From Pseudopedobacter sp044361595 (GTDB taxonomy: Bacteria > Bacteroidota > Bacteroidia > Sphingobacteriales > Sphingobacteriaceae), in the NCBI GenBank assembly GCA_044361595.1, contig JBIKIN010000004.1:1-64000 (forward strand): DNA of 64,000 nucleotides. Direction: 5' to 3'. The first letter of the stretch is position 1, and each line of letters starts with the position of its first letter. Both the position numbers and the translations under genes were made by a program. Positions 46,501 through 55,477 of the stretch are shown in pieces. The notes beneath the pieces are model-generated. The model saw only the letters and a program-made list of their open reading frames with translations. It had not been told where the DNA came from and searched no databases.

Positions 46501-46980
46501 ACCACTTTTGTTATTTCCTAGATAAAAGCCGTTGATCCAGATGTTCGCATCTCTAAAAATCCCATCAAATTGAATTTGATAACGCTTCCCAGAATCAGCC
46601 GCATTAATGCTAAAACGTTTTCGGTACCACCCAATACTAGTTTCGGGGAATAATCCTCCAACAGGTTTATAACCATGAGCCATTACATCAAAATTTGGAG
46701 ATTTTACAAATGGCAAGCTCACAGCCCAATCATGAGGTAGATTAATTTTTTGCCAATTATCATCTTTAAACTTAGCCTCAATAGCCGTCCCTTCGGCTTT
46801 ACCTGATTTAGAAAACAGGTTTGAAATGCCATAATTAAAATCTTTGGCAGGATCGGAAGCGTTTCCTAGATGGAAGGTCCATTCTTGATCTATATTGGTA
46901 GATTTTCTACTTTGGCTAAAAACTAAAGTGGAAACAAGCGATAATAAAATGATAAATGAAATACGGGTATATCGGCACAT
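43585..46980 (-). CDS. GH2 beta-galactosidase fused to a C-terminal GH53 endo-beta-1,4-galactanase
   Basis: The 1131-residue protein has a signal peptide (ending TLVFSQ), a GH2 sugar-binding domain (WQKINLPHDWAVSLP), an Ig-like domain and the TIM barrel with acid/base Glu437 (LWSIGNEEGY) and likely nucleophile Glu512 (LLGTEMGS), then DUF4982-like and Ig-like domains (VEVWVNSNADHVELFLNGKS type). From about residue 815 a second enzyme begins: GADISFLPELEAKKVKF, RLRIFHHP, LDFHYSDYWADPGKQF, acid/base Glu968 (QIGNEINHGMVWP) and nucleophile Glu1070 (LILVEYSA), all GH53 signatures. The fusion could cut galactan internally and release galactose from the ends. It lies in the operon of the free GH53 gene. 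Confidence 0.93.
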   Translation of the reverse strand: MCRYTRISFIILLSLVSTLVFSQSRKSTNIDQEWTFHLGNASDPAKDFNYGISNLFSKSGKAEGTAIEAKFKDDNWQKINLPHDWAVSLPFVKSPNFDVMAHGYKPVGGLFPETSIGWYRKRFSINAADSGKRYQIQFDGIFRDANIWINGFYLGNNKSGYLEASYDITDYINYQNPNVIVVRVDATQYEGWFYEGAGIYRHVWLNEYQNTHLVKNGLFAHSAINKTQATVTVEAEIENLNLNSSSSTIISYLKDRNGKHLGQSKAQSITLKTNEIKNTVSEIKIDNPRLWSLEDPYLYRIVTLVKANGKTIDSIETRLGIRTIKFDANKGFFLNGKHVKILGTNNHQDHAGVGSALPDYLQYYRINLLKQMGSNAYRASHHAPTPELLAACDSLGMLFLNEQRLLNSSPEYLDQFARLIRRDRNHPSIFLWSIGNEEGYVQTNSVGKRLTQTLLAKQKELDPTRTCIYAADLANVYKGVNEIIPIRGFNYREFAVGDYHKDHPEQPLLGTEMGSTVTTRGIYEKDTVKAYVPDQDITAPWWASKAETWWKLAAENPYWMGGFIWTGFDYRGEPTPYEWPNINSHFGVMDVCGFPKNIYYYYQSWWTDKDVLHISPHWNWTGKEGKPIEVWVNSNADHVELFLNGKSLGKKDMPRNSHLNWMVNYEPGVLSAVAYKKGRKLEAKVETTGQPVEVVVTPYKTTMLADGEDVAIINISVVDKDGREAPTANNLIKFKVTGDAKIIGVGNGDPSSHEPDQFAEGETPQRHLFNGKAQVILQAGTSIDKIKFEATSEGLYDGNTDVFAIYAGTAKQVVKKVKADEQIKPISKALGADISFLPELEAKKVKFSDNGKVGDAIEILKQHGINYVRLRIFHHPKNDKGYSPKEGFCDLKNTLAMAKRLKTVGMKFLLDFHYSDYWADPGKQFKPAAWEGLDFPTLTDSLRNYTTYVISELQKQGTTPDMVQIGNEINHGMVWPEGEIGNLNQLAQLIQAGIDGVKAINQQIPIMLHVALGGQQDEANFFYDSMIERGVNFDVIGLSYYPKWHGTLNDLRDNMINMSYKYKQDLILVEYSAKKKEVNNIVFNLPNGKGKGSFIWEPLSTWEKVFNEKGESNQLINFYDEINKTFISNAK

Positions 46981-46999
46981 AAAAAAGATATATCAAAAA

Positions 47000-48043
47000 T
47001 TATTTAAAGGCGTCTAAAGCAATTGTTGGTTTTCCTGAGGTTTCAAACGCCCCCAAACCATAACTCTTCCATCCATTATAAGCCTGTGGCTCCCAATATA
47101 ATACGCCCAACCCTTTGTTGTTATTTACAGAAGCAACCTTATTGATTAAATCTGCAATAAAATTTTGGCAGGTTGCAGGGATATTAGCTGGCATTCCTAT
47201 TTCAACCATCATCACTTCTTTGTTATATCTACTCACCATATCATCCATGTTTTCTAGTGTTTGGGAATTGTAAGTTTGCCAATTACTTGCCGATGGATAT
47301 AAAGACATTCCTATTACATCATATTGTGTATTGTTTGCCTTTAATCCATCAAAAATCCATCTAAACAAAGTATTATCATAACCATTAGAAATATGAACAA
47401 TCACTTTAATAGTATTATCTACAGATTTTACAGCGGTATATCCACTTTGTACCAAAGCGGCAAAATTGGCCATATTGGTAGAAGCTTTACCTAAAGGCCA
47501 AAGCATTCCGTCGTTAGTTTCGTTACCCACCTGCACCCACTCTGGGATAATATTATTTGTTTTTAAAGTATTCAAAACATCAACCGTATGGTTGTAAACT
47601 TTTGTTTTTAAGGTATTGATATCATCATTTACCCATGCTGTAGGAGTAAATTGTTTGCCAGGATCTGCCCAACTATCCGAATAATGAAAATCAATCATAA
47701 TGCGCATACCTGCGGCTTTTGCTCTTAAAGCTTTGGCCAAAACATCAGCTTTGTTGTTCCACCCATCAGTTGGGTTTACCCAAACTCTTAAACGAATGGT
47801 ATTCATGCCCTGTTCTTTTAAGATGGCAAAAATATCTTTCTGTATACCAGCGCTATTGTAAAACTTAATATTGGAAGCCTCTTGCTCTGTTATCCAACTT
47901 ATATCAGCTCCTTTGGCAAAACTAGCTGGAATAACAATTATTGGTGGGTCTTCTTGTTTAATAATCGTTTGATTATCCTTCTTTTTGCAAGCTGCAAATC
48001 CAAAACTTAACAAACAGACAACTGTAAATAAAATTTTTTTCAT
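47000..48043 (-). CDS. GH53 arabinogalactan endo-beta-1,4-galactanase, lipoprotein
   Basis: The 347-residue protein has a lipobox ending in Cys19 (GFAAC) and a GH53 barrel: GADISWITEQEASNIKFYN, RLRVWVNPTDGW, IDFHYSDSWADPGKQFTPTAW, acid/base Glu175 (VGNETNDGMLWP) and nucleophile Glu281 (VMMVEIGMP). It cleaves beta-1,4-galactan, the side chain of pectic rhamnogalacturonan I. Cell-surface location is likely, because PUL endo-enzymes of this type are surface lipoproteins (inference). It sits 20 nt upstream of the GH2-GH53 gene. It is closely similar in motifs to the GH53 half of the fusion. Confidence 0.94.
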   Translation of the reverse strand: MKKILFTVVCLLSFGFAACKKKDNQTIIKQEDPPIIVIPASFAKGADISWITEQEASNIKFYNSAGIQKDIFAILKEQGMNTIRLRVWVNPTDGWNNKADVLAKALRAKAAGMRIMIDFHYSDSWADPGKQFTPTAWVNDDINTLKTKVYNHTVDVLNTLKTNNIIPEWVQVGNETNDGMLWPLGKASTNMANFAALVQSGYTAVKSVDNTIKVIVHISNGYDNTLFRWIFDGLKANNTQYDVIGMSLYPSASNWQTYNSQTLENMDDMVSRYNKEVMMVEIGMPANIPATCQNFIADLINKVASVNNNKGLGVLYWEPQAYNGWKSYGLGAFETSGKPTIALDAFK

Positions 48044-48152
48044 GAGTTTTTTAACTGATAGTATAATTAAATCTAATTAGAAAGCTTTTTTAATTATTCA
48101 AGTTTCTAGCATTAAAAGCTATTGCCTTCATTTTAAAATTTTGAAACTTGAT

Positions 48153-49166
48153 TTACAAATACGAATTGATAGTGCTAAAAAGTTTATCTGCTATGATTTT
48201 ATGACCATTATCATTAGGATGAGCACCATCTGCAAAATCAACCGATTTTAACCAACCTTGTGTTTCAATAATTTTAATTTGCTGATCTGCCGAAAAATCA
48301 TTCTTGATCATGTCTCTTATTTCATTTTGATATGCTCCGCTAAAAGGTATCATTAGTACGATATTTACTTTAGGCAGTTTTTGTCTTATCTTTTGGATAA
48401 AAAGGGTGTATCGTAATTTAAAATTACTTGGGGTTACATTTAACCATATATCATTTGTCCCAATGTTAATCACAATTAGATTTGGTATTTTTTGACCAAA
48501 GTTCCAATCAACATTAGGTTGATGATTGGGCTGCATTAGATTAAAATAGGCAGACTCCATACCAATTTTTGGCGCCCCTACGTAATTGTAATAATTACCG
48601 TTAACTAATGGAATTCCGCAATAAGAAATTTGAGTGTGTTTTATTCCTAAAGATTCGCCAACTAACCATCCATATGCTGAGGTATTTCCTTTACTTGTTT
48701 GATCGCCCGACGTAATAGAATCTCCTATAAACTCAACCCATTGAGTACTTTTTTCTGCTTGCAACAACTCACCGTCACTATTCATTTCTAAGCCAGTTAA
48801 TTCAATTTCATCATCTTGAAATTTTGCAATTACTTGTACTTCATGTATTCCATCACTCAATAAATCAGGAGTAATTTTTACAGAACCAATAGCTTTTTCA
48901 TATAAAACCTCAGGATTATTATCAATCTTAACGTAAATGTTAACTGTTTGAGCTAAGTCGATAACAAGCAGATTTCCATTAAACTTAATTTTGAAATAAG
49001 CTCCTCCCCAATAACTATGGTATTTTTCTGAATTAGACTTATCCCATCTTCCAACATATTCAATATTTTCATCTGATGGTTTTATAAATTTATTTGCTGC
49101 TGATACATCCGCTTTTTTACAGCCCAACGAGCATAAAATAAAGATTGTAATGATTGATTTTAGCAT
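48153..49166 (-). CDS. SGNH/GDSL esterase with N-terminal CE2-like domain, lipoprotein
   Basis: The 337-residue protein has a lipobox ending in Cys16 (CSLGC). Residues 30-140 form a jelly-roll like the CE2 N-terminal domain (VGRWDKSNSEKYHSYWGGAY). The hydrolase domain follows with Ser150 in FIGDSITSG, the oxyanion region VINIGTNDIW, and DGAHPNDNGH carrying the catalytic Asp/His near the C terminus. CE2 enzymes remove acetyl groups from hemicelluloses. In this locus the natural substrate would be acetylated galactan or pectin. It lies 110 nt upstream of the GH53 gene in the same direction. Confidence 0.88.
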   Translation of the reverse strand: MLKSIITIFILCSLGCKKADVSAANKFIKPSDENIEYVGRWDKSNSEKYHSYWGGAYFKIKFNGNLLVIDLAQTVNIYVKIDNNPEVLYEKAIGSVKITPDLLSDGIHEVQVIAKFQDDEIELTGLEMNSDGELLQAEKSTQWVEFIGDSITSGDQTSKGNTSAYGWLVGESLGIKHTQISYCGIPLVNGNYYNYVGAPKIGMESAYFNLMQPNHQPNVDWNFGQKIPNLIVINIGTNDIWLNVTPSNFKLRYTLFIQKIRQKLPKVNIVLMIPFSGAYQNEIRDMIKNDFSADQQIKIIETQGWLKSVDFADGAHPNDNGHKIIADKLFSTINSYL

Positions 49167-49235
49167 TATTTAAGTGTTTTAATAAGTGATACCCTATTTA
49201 CAAATCTTATAAGTATTATTAAGATTGGTGGAACT

Positions 49236-49270
49236 TAATCAGGAACCTTCTTTAAAAAGGAACCTGATTA
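49236..49270 (-). terminator. Hairpin between the SusE-like gene and the esterase gene
   Basis: TAATCAGG pairs with CCTGATTA, with an inner CCTT/AAGG stem. There is no long T-run on the minus strand, so it could be a partial terminator or an mRNA-stability hairpin that sets apart the levels of SusCDE and the enzymes. Confidence 0.5.
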
Positions 49271-49319
49271 TTTATTAGCTCTTATTAAGTCTATACTATA
49301 AGTTTTATAGAAAGAATAA

Positions 49320-50393
49320 TTATTTTAATTGTAATGAATAAGTATAATTTCCTGCTCCGCCGCTTAAATCTAATGTAACCTTGTAAACACCTGTTGTTTT
49401 AACTGGAATATTATTTCCTGACCATGTAGGAGGTCCTGCAAAAATAAGTTTTCCATCTGCATCAACCTTGTAACTGATATTGTAATCTCCGTTAGAAGTA
49501 AAAACAAATACCTTACCTGCTGTCAAGCTCACGTTATCTGCAATAAGTGTGTTAGTTGTTGCATCAAAAGTCATTGGTGTTGCAGATGTACTCCATCCAT
49601 TATCATCACCAGAGATAAAAAATTTACAAGGTGTAAAATCTATAGTTAAAGCAGTTACATCAGCATTTACCTTCAGATAAGCCGGTGCAGGTGTCAAGTA
49701 TAAATTACCTCCACCTATACTCATGGTTTTATTGGTTCCACCCCAACCATATATTTTTTGGTCTAACGTAGAAATCAGCTGAAAAGCATCTCCTCCGTAA
49801 CCATTTGAATTAGGAAGGTTTAAATATCCTTCGTATTTAGAATCAGATTTGGCTGAGGCAAGCAAAAATCCTTTTGTACGTACAGTAGGCGCCGCTGGCC
49901 AAGTGGTACCTCCTTTTACTAGTAATGCTGGATAAATCACTTCTAATGATACATATGGCGTTACAGTAATTATTACAGATTTAGAATATATATCTGTAAT
50001 GTTAGGCGAAGATGCTTTAATACGAGCTTCGAAATCTGAAGCCTTATCTGCAGCTAAACCCAAGGAAATAGCCATATCATTAACTTCTTTAACTGTAAAT
50101 TTATTTGAAGTAGCTCCTGATTGCGTGGTATATTGTTTAAGATTCTGAAAATTATTTCCCTTTTTATCTATCTGTATAGTATAATTGGTGGCCCTATCGT
50201 ACTTGGTCCAATTTAAAGTTAATGCATCTTTTGTTGCGTCTGCCTCCTTTAATATCAGACTAGACGTTGTTGTAGTTAATACTGGAGGAATCCCAATGAA
50301 GACTACTGAATTGTTATCATTTTTGTTACATGCTCCTAATCCAGCTAACATGATTATAAAGCTGAATAGCAAATTTTTATTTAATTTTTTCAT
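49320..50393 (-). CDS. SusE/SusF-like outer membrane glycan-binding lipoprotein
   Basis: The 357-residue protein has a lipobox ending in Cys22 (LAGLGAC) and an N-terminal Ig-like SusE domain (LILKEADATKDALTLNWTKY, ATNYTIQIDKKG), followed by carbohydrate-binding modules (FISGDDNGWSTSATPMTFD, YKVTLDLSGGAGNYTYSLQL). SusE/F proteins bind the target glycan at the cell surface. Its position directly after SusD fits. The substrate is inferred to be galactan from the enzymes downstream. Confidence 0.88.
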   Translation of the reverse strand: MKKLNKNLLFSFIIMLAGLGACNKNDNNSVVFIGIPPVLTTTTSSLILKEADATKDALTLNWTKYDRATNYTIQIDKKGNNFQNLKQYTTQSGATSNKFTVKEVNDMAISLGLAADKASDFEARIKASSPNITDIYSKSVIITVTPYVSLEVIYPALLVKGGTTWPAAPTVRTKGFLLASAKSDSKYEGYLNLPNSNGYGGDAFQLISTLDQKIYGWGGTNKTMSIGGGNLYLTPAPAYLKVNADVTALTIDFTPCKFFISGDDNGWSTSATPMTFDATTNTLIADNVSLTAGKVFVFTSNGDYNISYKVDADGKLIFAGPPTWSGNNIPVKTTGVYKVTLDLSGGAGNYTYSLQLK

Positions 50394-50418
50394 GATTATT
50401 TATGATTTATAATTATTG

Positions 50419-51942
50419 CTAATAACCTGTGTTTTGAACAAGCTTACCTTTACCCGCAGTGATTAAATAGTTAGGAATGGGTAATAATTGAACCCTTGGA
50501 ATTTTCCCTGCCGCTGTTAAAGCTTGATTGTACACGCCATGCCTTATTAAATCTATTTTACGCTGACCTTCAAAATAGGTATCCCAGCCCTGTTCCATTA
50601 ATATCCATTGATCAAATGCTGGCTTATTGGCTGTTGCAGAAGATGGCACATTGCCAATTGCCGCACCACCGTGGTTTAACCGTACTTGATTTACTAAATT
50701 AATAGCTTCTGCTGTAGGTCCGCTATTTTGGTTAATAGCCTCAGCTAATAGTAACATAACGGATCCTAAACGGGCTTTCGGAATATCATTACCCTGAAAA
50801 GAATTAATGTTACCACCTAAATCAGGATATTTTGCAATAACAGGACCTGCTAATCTATTAGCTCTATTACGAAGCACATTAGATTTATTAGTATAGCTTG
50901 GTAATAATGGAATCCTTCTTTTATCATTTACATCAAAAGAATTATAAAAATCCCAAGTTACCGAGTATGGGGCATCAGCTCCAGCAAATGAAGCGTTGAC
51001 CTTATTGCCTGGGTAATCTCCAGGATAATTATAAAAAACCCAAGGATTAAAACTAGCTCTATTTTCAGAACCATCCTGATTTTGCTCGCAAACTACAGCC
51101 CAAATGGTTTCATTATTACGCTCACCTGCTTCAGTAAAAATACTAGCATAGTCATTAACTAACGCATAACCCAATGTTAAAATCTCACGCCCTACTTTTT
51201 CTCCATTCACAAAGTCCTTTTCATTCATATAAGTTCGCATCAAAATGGTTAATGCAAGCCCTTTATTAAACCGACCGTAATCTTTTGCATTCCGAGGCAA
51301 ATTATTTGAAGCATAAGTTAGATCATCTACAATGTACTTCACAAAATTTACCCTTGTAGGTCTGGTAAGGTCATTTTGTGCAGCAACACTAGCCGCATCT
51401 GTTCCTAAAAATTTAGGATCAATTATTACGGGTACTGGCCCAAATGTTTGTAATAAAAAATACATGCTCCATCCTCTTGCCATCCTAGCTTCGGCAGTTA
51501 ACAAGTTTTTAGATGCATCTGAAATTGACGATTTATTGATATCATCAATGATTTGAGTAATTCTGGTAATAAACCTTGTTTTTTCAAAATGATTACTTGT
51601 TCCACTATTTAGGTAAAAAGAAAAATCAGCCGTACTAAACGCAGTGAAGAAACCGCCATAGCCTGTAAATATGTTAATTTGATCGGACGGGTAATCAAAC
51701 AACATAATGTCTCCATATTCGGGACTAAACCACGTATTTTGATAACCAGAAGGATCTGAGTAGCCCCATTTTGATTGAAATGGTTTATAAACCTCTAGGG
51801 CGTAATTGGTAAAGTCACTTTCAGTTTTAGGGAAGTTTTGGGTAGAAAGATTTCCATAAATTTTAGGGTCTAAACCTTTTTTACAAGCGTTTGCAAATAG
51901 CATAATACCTATTGCAGAGCAAATAATTAATAACTTTTTCAT
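50419..51942 (-). CDS. SusD/RagB-type outer membrane glycan-binding lipoprotein
   Basis: The 507-residue protein has a lipobox ending in Cys20 (IMLFANAC) and the SusD layout: TPR-rich helices (RMARGWSMYFLLQTFGPVPV, TYASNNLP, RMYMNEKDFVNG in part) and the C-terminal RagB domain (RLGSVMLLLAEAINQNSGPT, WDTYFEGQRKIDLIRHG, LLPIPNYLI). SusD caps the SusC transporter and captures oligosaccharides. It starts 22 nt after the susC stop and precedes the SusE-like gene, the classic order. Confidence 0.95.
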   Translation of the reverse strand: MKKLLIICSAIGIMLFANACKKGLDPKIYGNLSTQNFPKTESDFTNYALEVYKPFQSKWGYSDPSGYQNTWFSPEYGDIMLFDYPSDQINIFTGYGGFFTAFSTADFSFYLNSGTSNHFEKTRFITRITQIIDDINKSSISDASKNLLTAEARMARGWSMYFLLQTFGPVPVIIDPKFLGTDAASVAAQNDLTRPTRVNFVKYIVDDLTYASNNLPRNAKDYGRFNKGLALTILMRTYMNEKDFVNGEKVGREILTLGYALVNDYASIFTEAGERNNETIWAVVCEQNQDGSENRASFNPWVFYNYPGDYPGNKVNASFAGADAPYSVTWDFYNSFDVNDKRRIPLLPSYTNKSNVLRNRANRLAGPVIAKYPDLGGNINSFQGNDIPKARLGSVMLLLAEAINQNSGPTAEAINLVNQVRLNHGGAAIGNVPSSATANKPAFDQWILMEQGWDTYFEGQRKIDLIRHGVYNQALTAAGKIPRVQLLPIPNYLITAGKGKLVQNTGY

Positions 51943-51964
51943 ATCTCTATAAATTTTTATTTAA

Positions 51965-54900
51965 TTAAAATTCAGCTTTTACACCAAATGAAATTGTTCT
52001 CACTGTTGGATAAGGTGTAAACCCTCCTTTTGAAAATTGACTATAAAAAGCTTCAGGATCTATGCCTGTGAAATTTGTAATTGTAAAAGCATTTTGTAAA
52101 TCAATAAAAAGATTTAATGATTTAGCAACTTTATTAACCAATTGAGGGCTAAAATCATAGCCTAAAGTGATGTTTCTGCATCTTATAAAATCTGTCTTCT
52201 CTAACCTAATATCAGTTTGATGAGGCAAGCCTGTGGCACCCTGATTATAATTTACTCCTGGTTGTGTTCCCATCGGATTTGCTGTAGAATATATATCAAG
52301 GGCTTGTGTGGTTACGTTTTGGACTCCAGCAATAAGCGCTATAGGGTCGGCAAAATTATAGCTATTGTTAAAGCTATTACCACCTAGTTGCCCATAAAGC
52401 ATAATACCTAAATTAAGTTGTTTGTATTTGAAATTATTTCCAAAACCTAAGATTAGTTTAGGATCAAAATTGGTTTTTAAAACATCGGCTCCGGTTAGTT
52501 TATTATCACCATTAATATCAGCTATAATTGGCGCTCCCGCCAAATTAGCTCCGCCAATTCTGGGCTGGCTGGCTGGTATAACTTGCCCCGGTTGTAAAAT
52601 ACCTAAAGATTTAAAGTAATAAATTTCATTAACTGGCGCATCAATATCTTGATAAGTAACACCACCAAAAGCCAATAAATTATAGTTAGGAAAACGTTCT
52701 TTCCATTTAAAGTTATAGTGCGATATATTAAATACAGAACTCCAAGACAATTTCTTACTTCGAATATTATTAGTGTTCAGATTAATATCATAACCACTTC
52801 TTACTTGATGCCCACCATTAATAGGCTGTGTTGACAAATAAAACAACGGAGCAGTTGCGCCATTTGATTGTAATAGATTGGTTATATCATCCTGAAAGAA
52901 ATCTACGGAACCTGATATTCTTGAATTGAACAATTCAAAGTCGAGGCCTATATTTTTATTAATTGTTTTTTGCCAAGTAAGATTTGGATTATCTATTGCG
53001 TAACGAGCTATAGTAACATAAGAAGCAGCGCCGTTATTAAAGAACAAAAAGTTACCATCTGGAGCATAACCTCCATAAGCTGCAGCACCAATTGTGCTTC
53101 CAGTAGTTCCGTAACTTCCTCTTATTTTTAATAATTGGATGCTTTTCACATTCTCTAAGAAACTCTCTTTATTAATTTTCCATCCTAATGATACAGAAGG
53201 GAATGCTGCATATTTGCTTTCTGGAAAAAATAAACTGTAGCCATCATATCTTAAAGAAGCTGTAGCTAAATATTTATCTAAGAATGAAACACTGGATGTA
53301 ATGAAATAAGATCTTGTTTTATCTTCAAATTTAGTGGAGGTAATGCCCATGTTTAGATTATTCAAAGATAAATTGGTGATACCAATTGCATCAGCCCCAC
53401 CAGCGGCACTTGCACCCTGAGAACCAAAAGCAGAGAAACGGTTTTGGTACTGTCCCAAACCTGCAACAACATCAACAGTAAGTTTTTGATCTAAGAAAGC
53501 ATCTTTATAAGTCAAAGTTGCTTCCATTGTTTCGTTATTTCTATCGCTATAATTTATGGATCCGCGAGCTTGAAAAGTAGTGTAGTAATACACTGTGCTA
53601 GGCACAAAAAATTCTCTTTTTGCGGTTTCAAAAGTATTACCATATAATAAGCGACCGGTTAAAACATTTGGAATAATCTTAAAATCTGCCGAAAGATTTG
53701 TTCCTAAAGAATTCCCAAAAGTTTGATCGGAAATGTCTAATAATGAAATTGGGTTGGCAATTAACCCAAACTGAGATAAGTTGCCCGTAGTTGGATTTCT
53801 AAATGGCAAAGTAGCGGGGTAGCCTATTGCTGCTTGCAACAAACCAAAACCTTGAGTACCTGCACCACCATTTTGCCCGCCAGCAGATGTATTTAAAAAA
53901 CTATTTCTAACTCCAGTAAAATTAGTTCTTAAGGTTACCCATTTTGCTAAATCGAAACTTAAGTTGGCTCTACCTGTGTACTTCTTTAAACCCGACGCTT
54001 TTACTGTCCCTTTTTCGTTGTAATAACCACCAGAAAAATAATATTTAACTTTTTCTCCTCCTCCATTTACAGTCAAAACGTGATTATCAACCTGCCCCAA
54101 TTGTAGAACCTCACCAAGCCAATCTGTTCCTTCGCCAGCAGCTGCAATTTGCGCATCTGTAAATAATGTTGGTTTGGTACCAATTGTATAATCACTAGCA
54201 AAATTATTAAACAATGTTTGGTACTGTGTAGCATTAAGTGGTTTCAAAGCATTTACGTTTTGTGATACCGAATGATTACCATTATAACTTACCTGAAGTT
54301 TACCTGCCTTTCCATTTTTAGTAGTAATCAATACTACCCCGTTAGCAGCATTCACGCCGTAAATTGCAGCACTTGCATCTTTTAAAACTTCTATAGATTC
54401 AATATCAGCAGGGTTTAATCCGGCTAAACCGCTACGGTTTACGTTATTGGTTTCATTAGCAATACTTCCGTTGCCAGGCTCTAAGCCATCACCTGCATAT
54501 AATACTCCATCTACCACATACAGCGGCCTGCCCCTTCCTCTGATAGAAAGATTAATAGCACCCCCAGGTTGTGAACTTGCCTGAGTAACCCGTAAGCCTG
54601 ATGCTCTACCAGCTAATAATTGCAAAACATTACTGTTTGCTGCTTGTGGTACTTTAGTGGGATCAATTTTAGCTACAGAAGTTGTAATGTTTTGTCTAGA
54701 AGTACTTCCGTAACCTATAACGATCACTTCATCTAAGGTAGAGGTGTTTACTTCTAAAGAAATCAAATAGTTATCTTTAGTATCTAATGGAACTTCTAAA
54801 TTTTTAAACCCTAAATAGGAAACAACTAATGTTCCGCCTGTAGGCGGTACACTTAAGTTAAATACACCATCCAAATCAGTTAAGGCACCAATGGAAGTGC

Positions 54901-55072
54901 CTTTTAGCTTAATACTTACCCCTGGAAGAGACTGTCCGTCTGATTTGCCTTTCACAATCCCAGTAATATTCTTGGAACTTTGGCTAACTGCCGAAAAGGA
55001 AAAAAAGATAAAAAATAGAAAGACGAGTAAACACCTCCTCTTCCTTAATAAATAAGTAAAATTGTACATCAT
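51965..55072 (-). CDS. SusC/RagA-type TonB-linked outer membrane transporter
   Basis: The 1035-residue protein has a signal peptide after a basic start (MMYNFTYLLRKRRCLLVFLF), an N-terminal carboxypeptidase-regulatory-like domain (ITGIVKGKSDGQSLPGVSIK), the SusC signature DEVIVIGYGSTSRQNITTSV, the plug domain (LLAGRASGLRVTQ, LSIRGRGRPLYVVDG, IESIEVLKDASAAIYG) and a barrel ending in FGVKAEF. It is the first gene of the SusC-SusD-SusE-enzyme operon. A 130-nt segment upstream is conserved with the region at 57650-57790 and probably carries the regulator's operator. Confidence 0.96.
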   Translation of the reverse strand: MMYNFTYLLRKRRCLLVFLFFIFFSFSAVSQSSKNITGIVKGKSDGQSLPGVSIKLKGTSIGALTDLDGVFNLSVPPTGGTLVVSYLGFKNLEVPLDTKDNYLISLEVNTSTLDEVIVIGYGSTSRQNITTSVAKIDPTKVPQAANSNVLQLLAGRASGLRVTQASSQPGGAINLSIRGRGRPLYVVDGVLYAGDGLEPGNGSIANETNNVNRSGLAGLNPADIESIEVLKDASAAIYGVNAANGVVLITTKNGKAGKLQVSYNGNHSVSQNVNALKPLNATQYQTLFNNFASDYTIGTKPTLFTDAQIAAAGEGTDWLGEVLQLGQVDNHVLTVNGGGEKVKYYFSGGYYNEKGTVKASGLKKYTGRANLSFDLAKWVTLRTNFTGVRNSFLNTSAGGQNGGAGTQGFGLLQAAIGYPATLPFRNPTTGNLSQFGLIANPISLLDISDQTFGNSLGTNLSADFKIIPNVLTGRLLYGNTFETAKREFFVPSTVYYYTTFQARGSINYSDRNNETMEATLTYKDAFLDQKLTVDVVAGLGQYQNRFSAFGSQGASAAGGADAIGITNLSLNNLNMGITSTKFEDKTRSYFITSSVSFLDKYLATASLRYDGYSLFFPESKYAAFPSVSLGWKINKESFLENVKSIQLLKIRGSYGTTGSTIGAAAYGGYAPDGNFLFFNNGAASYVTIARYAIDNPNLTWQKTINKNIGLDFELFNSRISGSVDFFQDDITNLLQSNGATAPLFYLSTQPINGGHQVRSGYDINLNTNNIRSKKLSWSSVFNISHYNFKWKERFPNYNLLAFGGVTYQDIDAPVNEIYYFKSLGILQPGQVIPASQPRIGGANLAGAPIIADINGDNKLTGADVLKTNFDPKLILGFGNNFKYKQLNLGIMLYGQLGGNSFNNSYNFADPIALIAGVQNVTTQALDIYSTANPMGTQPGVNYNQGATGLPHQTDIRLEKTDFIRCRNITLGYDFSPQLVNKVAKSLNLFIDLQNAFTITNFTGIDPEAFYSQFSKGGFTPYPTVRTISFGVKAEF

Positions 55073-55079
55073 GAAAATG

Positions 55080-55190
55080 GGTTAAATAAATAATTGGTTT
55101 AGATTAAACAAAAGAAGCTTAAATAAGGGTTAAAATTTTATTCTGGTTGTTATTTCTTTTGTTCTATTTATCCGAAAAGATGTTTTAAGG
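55080..55190 (-). promoter_or_regulatory. Putative operator/promoter region of susC
   Basis: Read on the minus strand the segment contains GGATAAATAG (55164-55173), ACAAAAGA, AACAAC, AGAATAAAATTTTA and CTTCTTTTGTTT, nearly identical in order and spacing to the copy at 57660-57790. Conservation of non-coding sequence between the two copies suggests binding sites, most simply for the hybrid two-component regulator. The exact promoter boxes were not resolved. Confidence 0.5.
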
Positions 55191-55477
55191 GTGTCTAAAG
55201 CTGTTCTCGGCTTAATGGTTATCTTGTTTCGTAATTTAAATTAAAGGAAGTGGTTCCAAATTATTGTACTAAAATAAACAAGCTGGCACTATAATGGGCT
55301 AATTTTATTTCATATAAAAATCCTGGTTATATGCTCATTATAAAATAAAAACCTAAGCCGTATAAGAAACGGATTAATCTTTACAATACCATTAACTGGT
55401 CTTTAAGCTGTAACCTTTCCTCCATATTTAATTATCATTAGTGATGGAAGTAATTAGCTTTACTAAGCGTATGTATT
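55191..55477. other. Spacer between the susC leader and the deacetylase gene
   Basis: AT-rich, about 290 bp, with no ORF, clear hairpin or repeat. It separates two minus-strand genes, so it would also contain the end of the deacetylase transcript, but I see no strong terminator. Confidence 0.3.
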
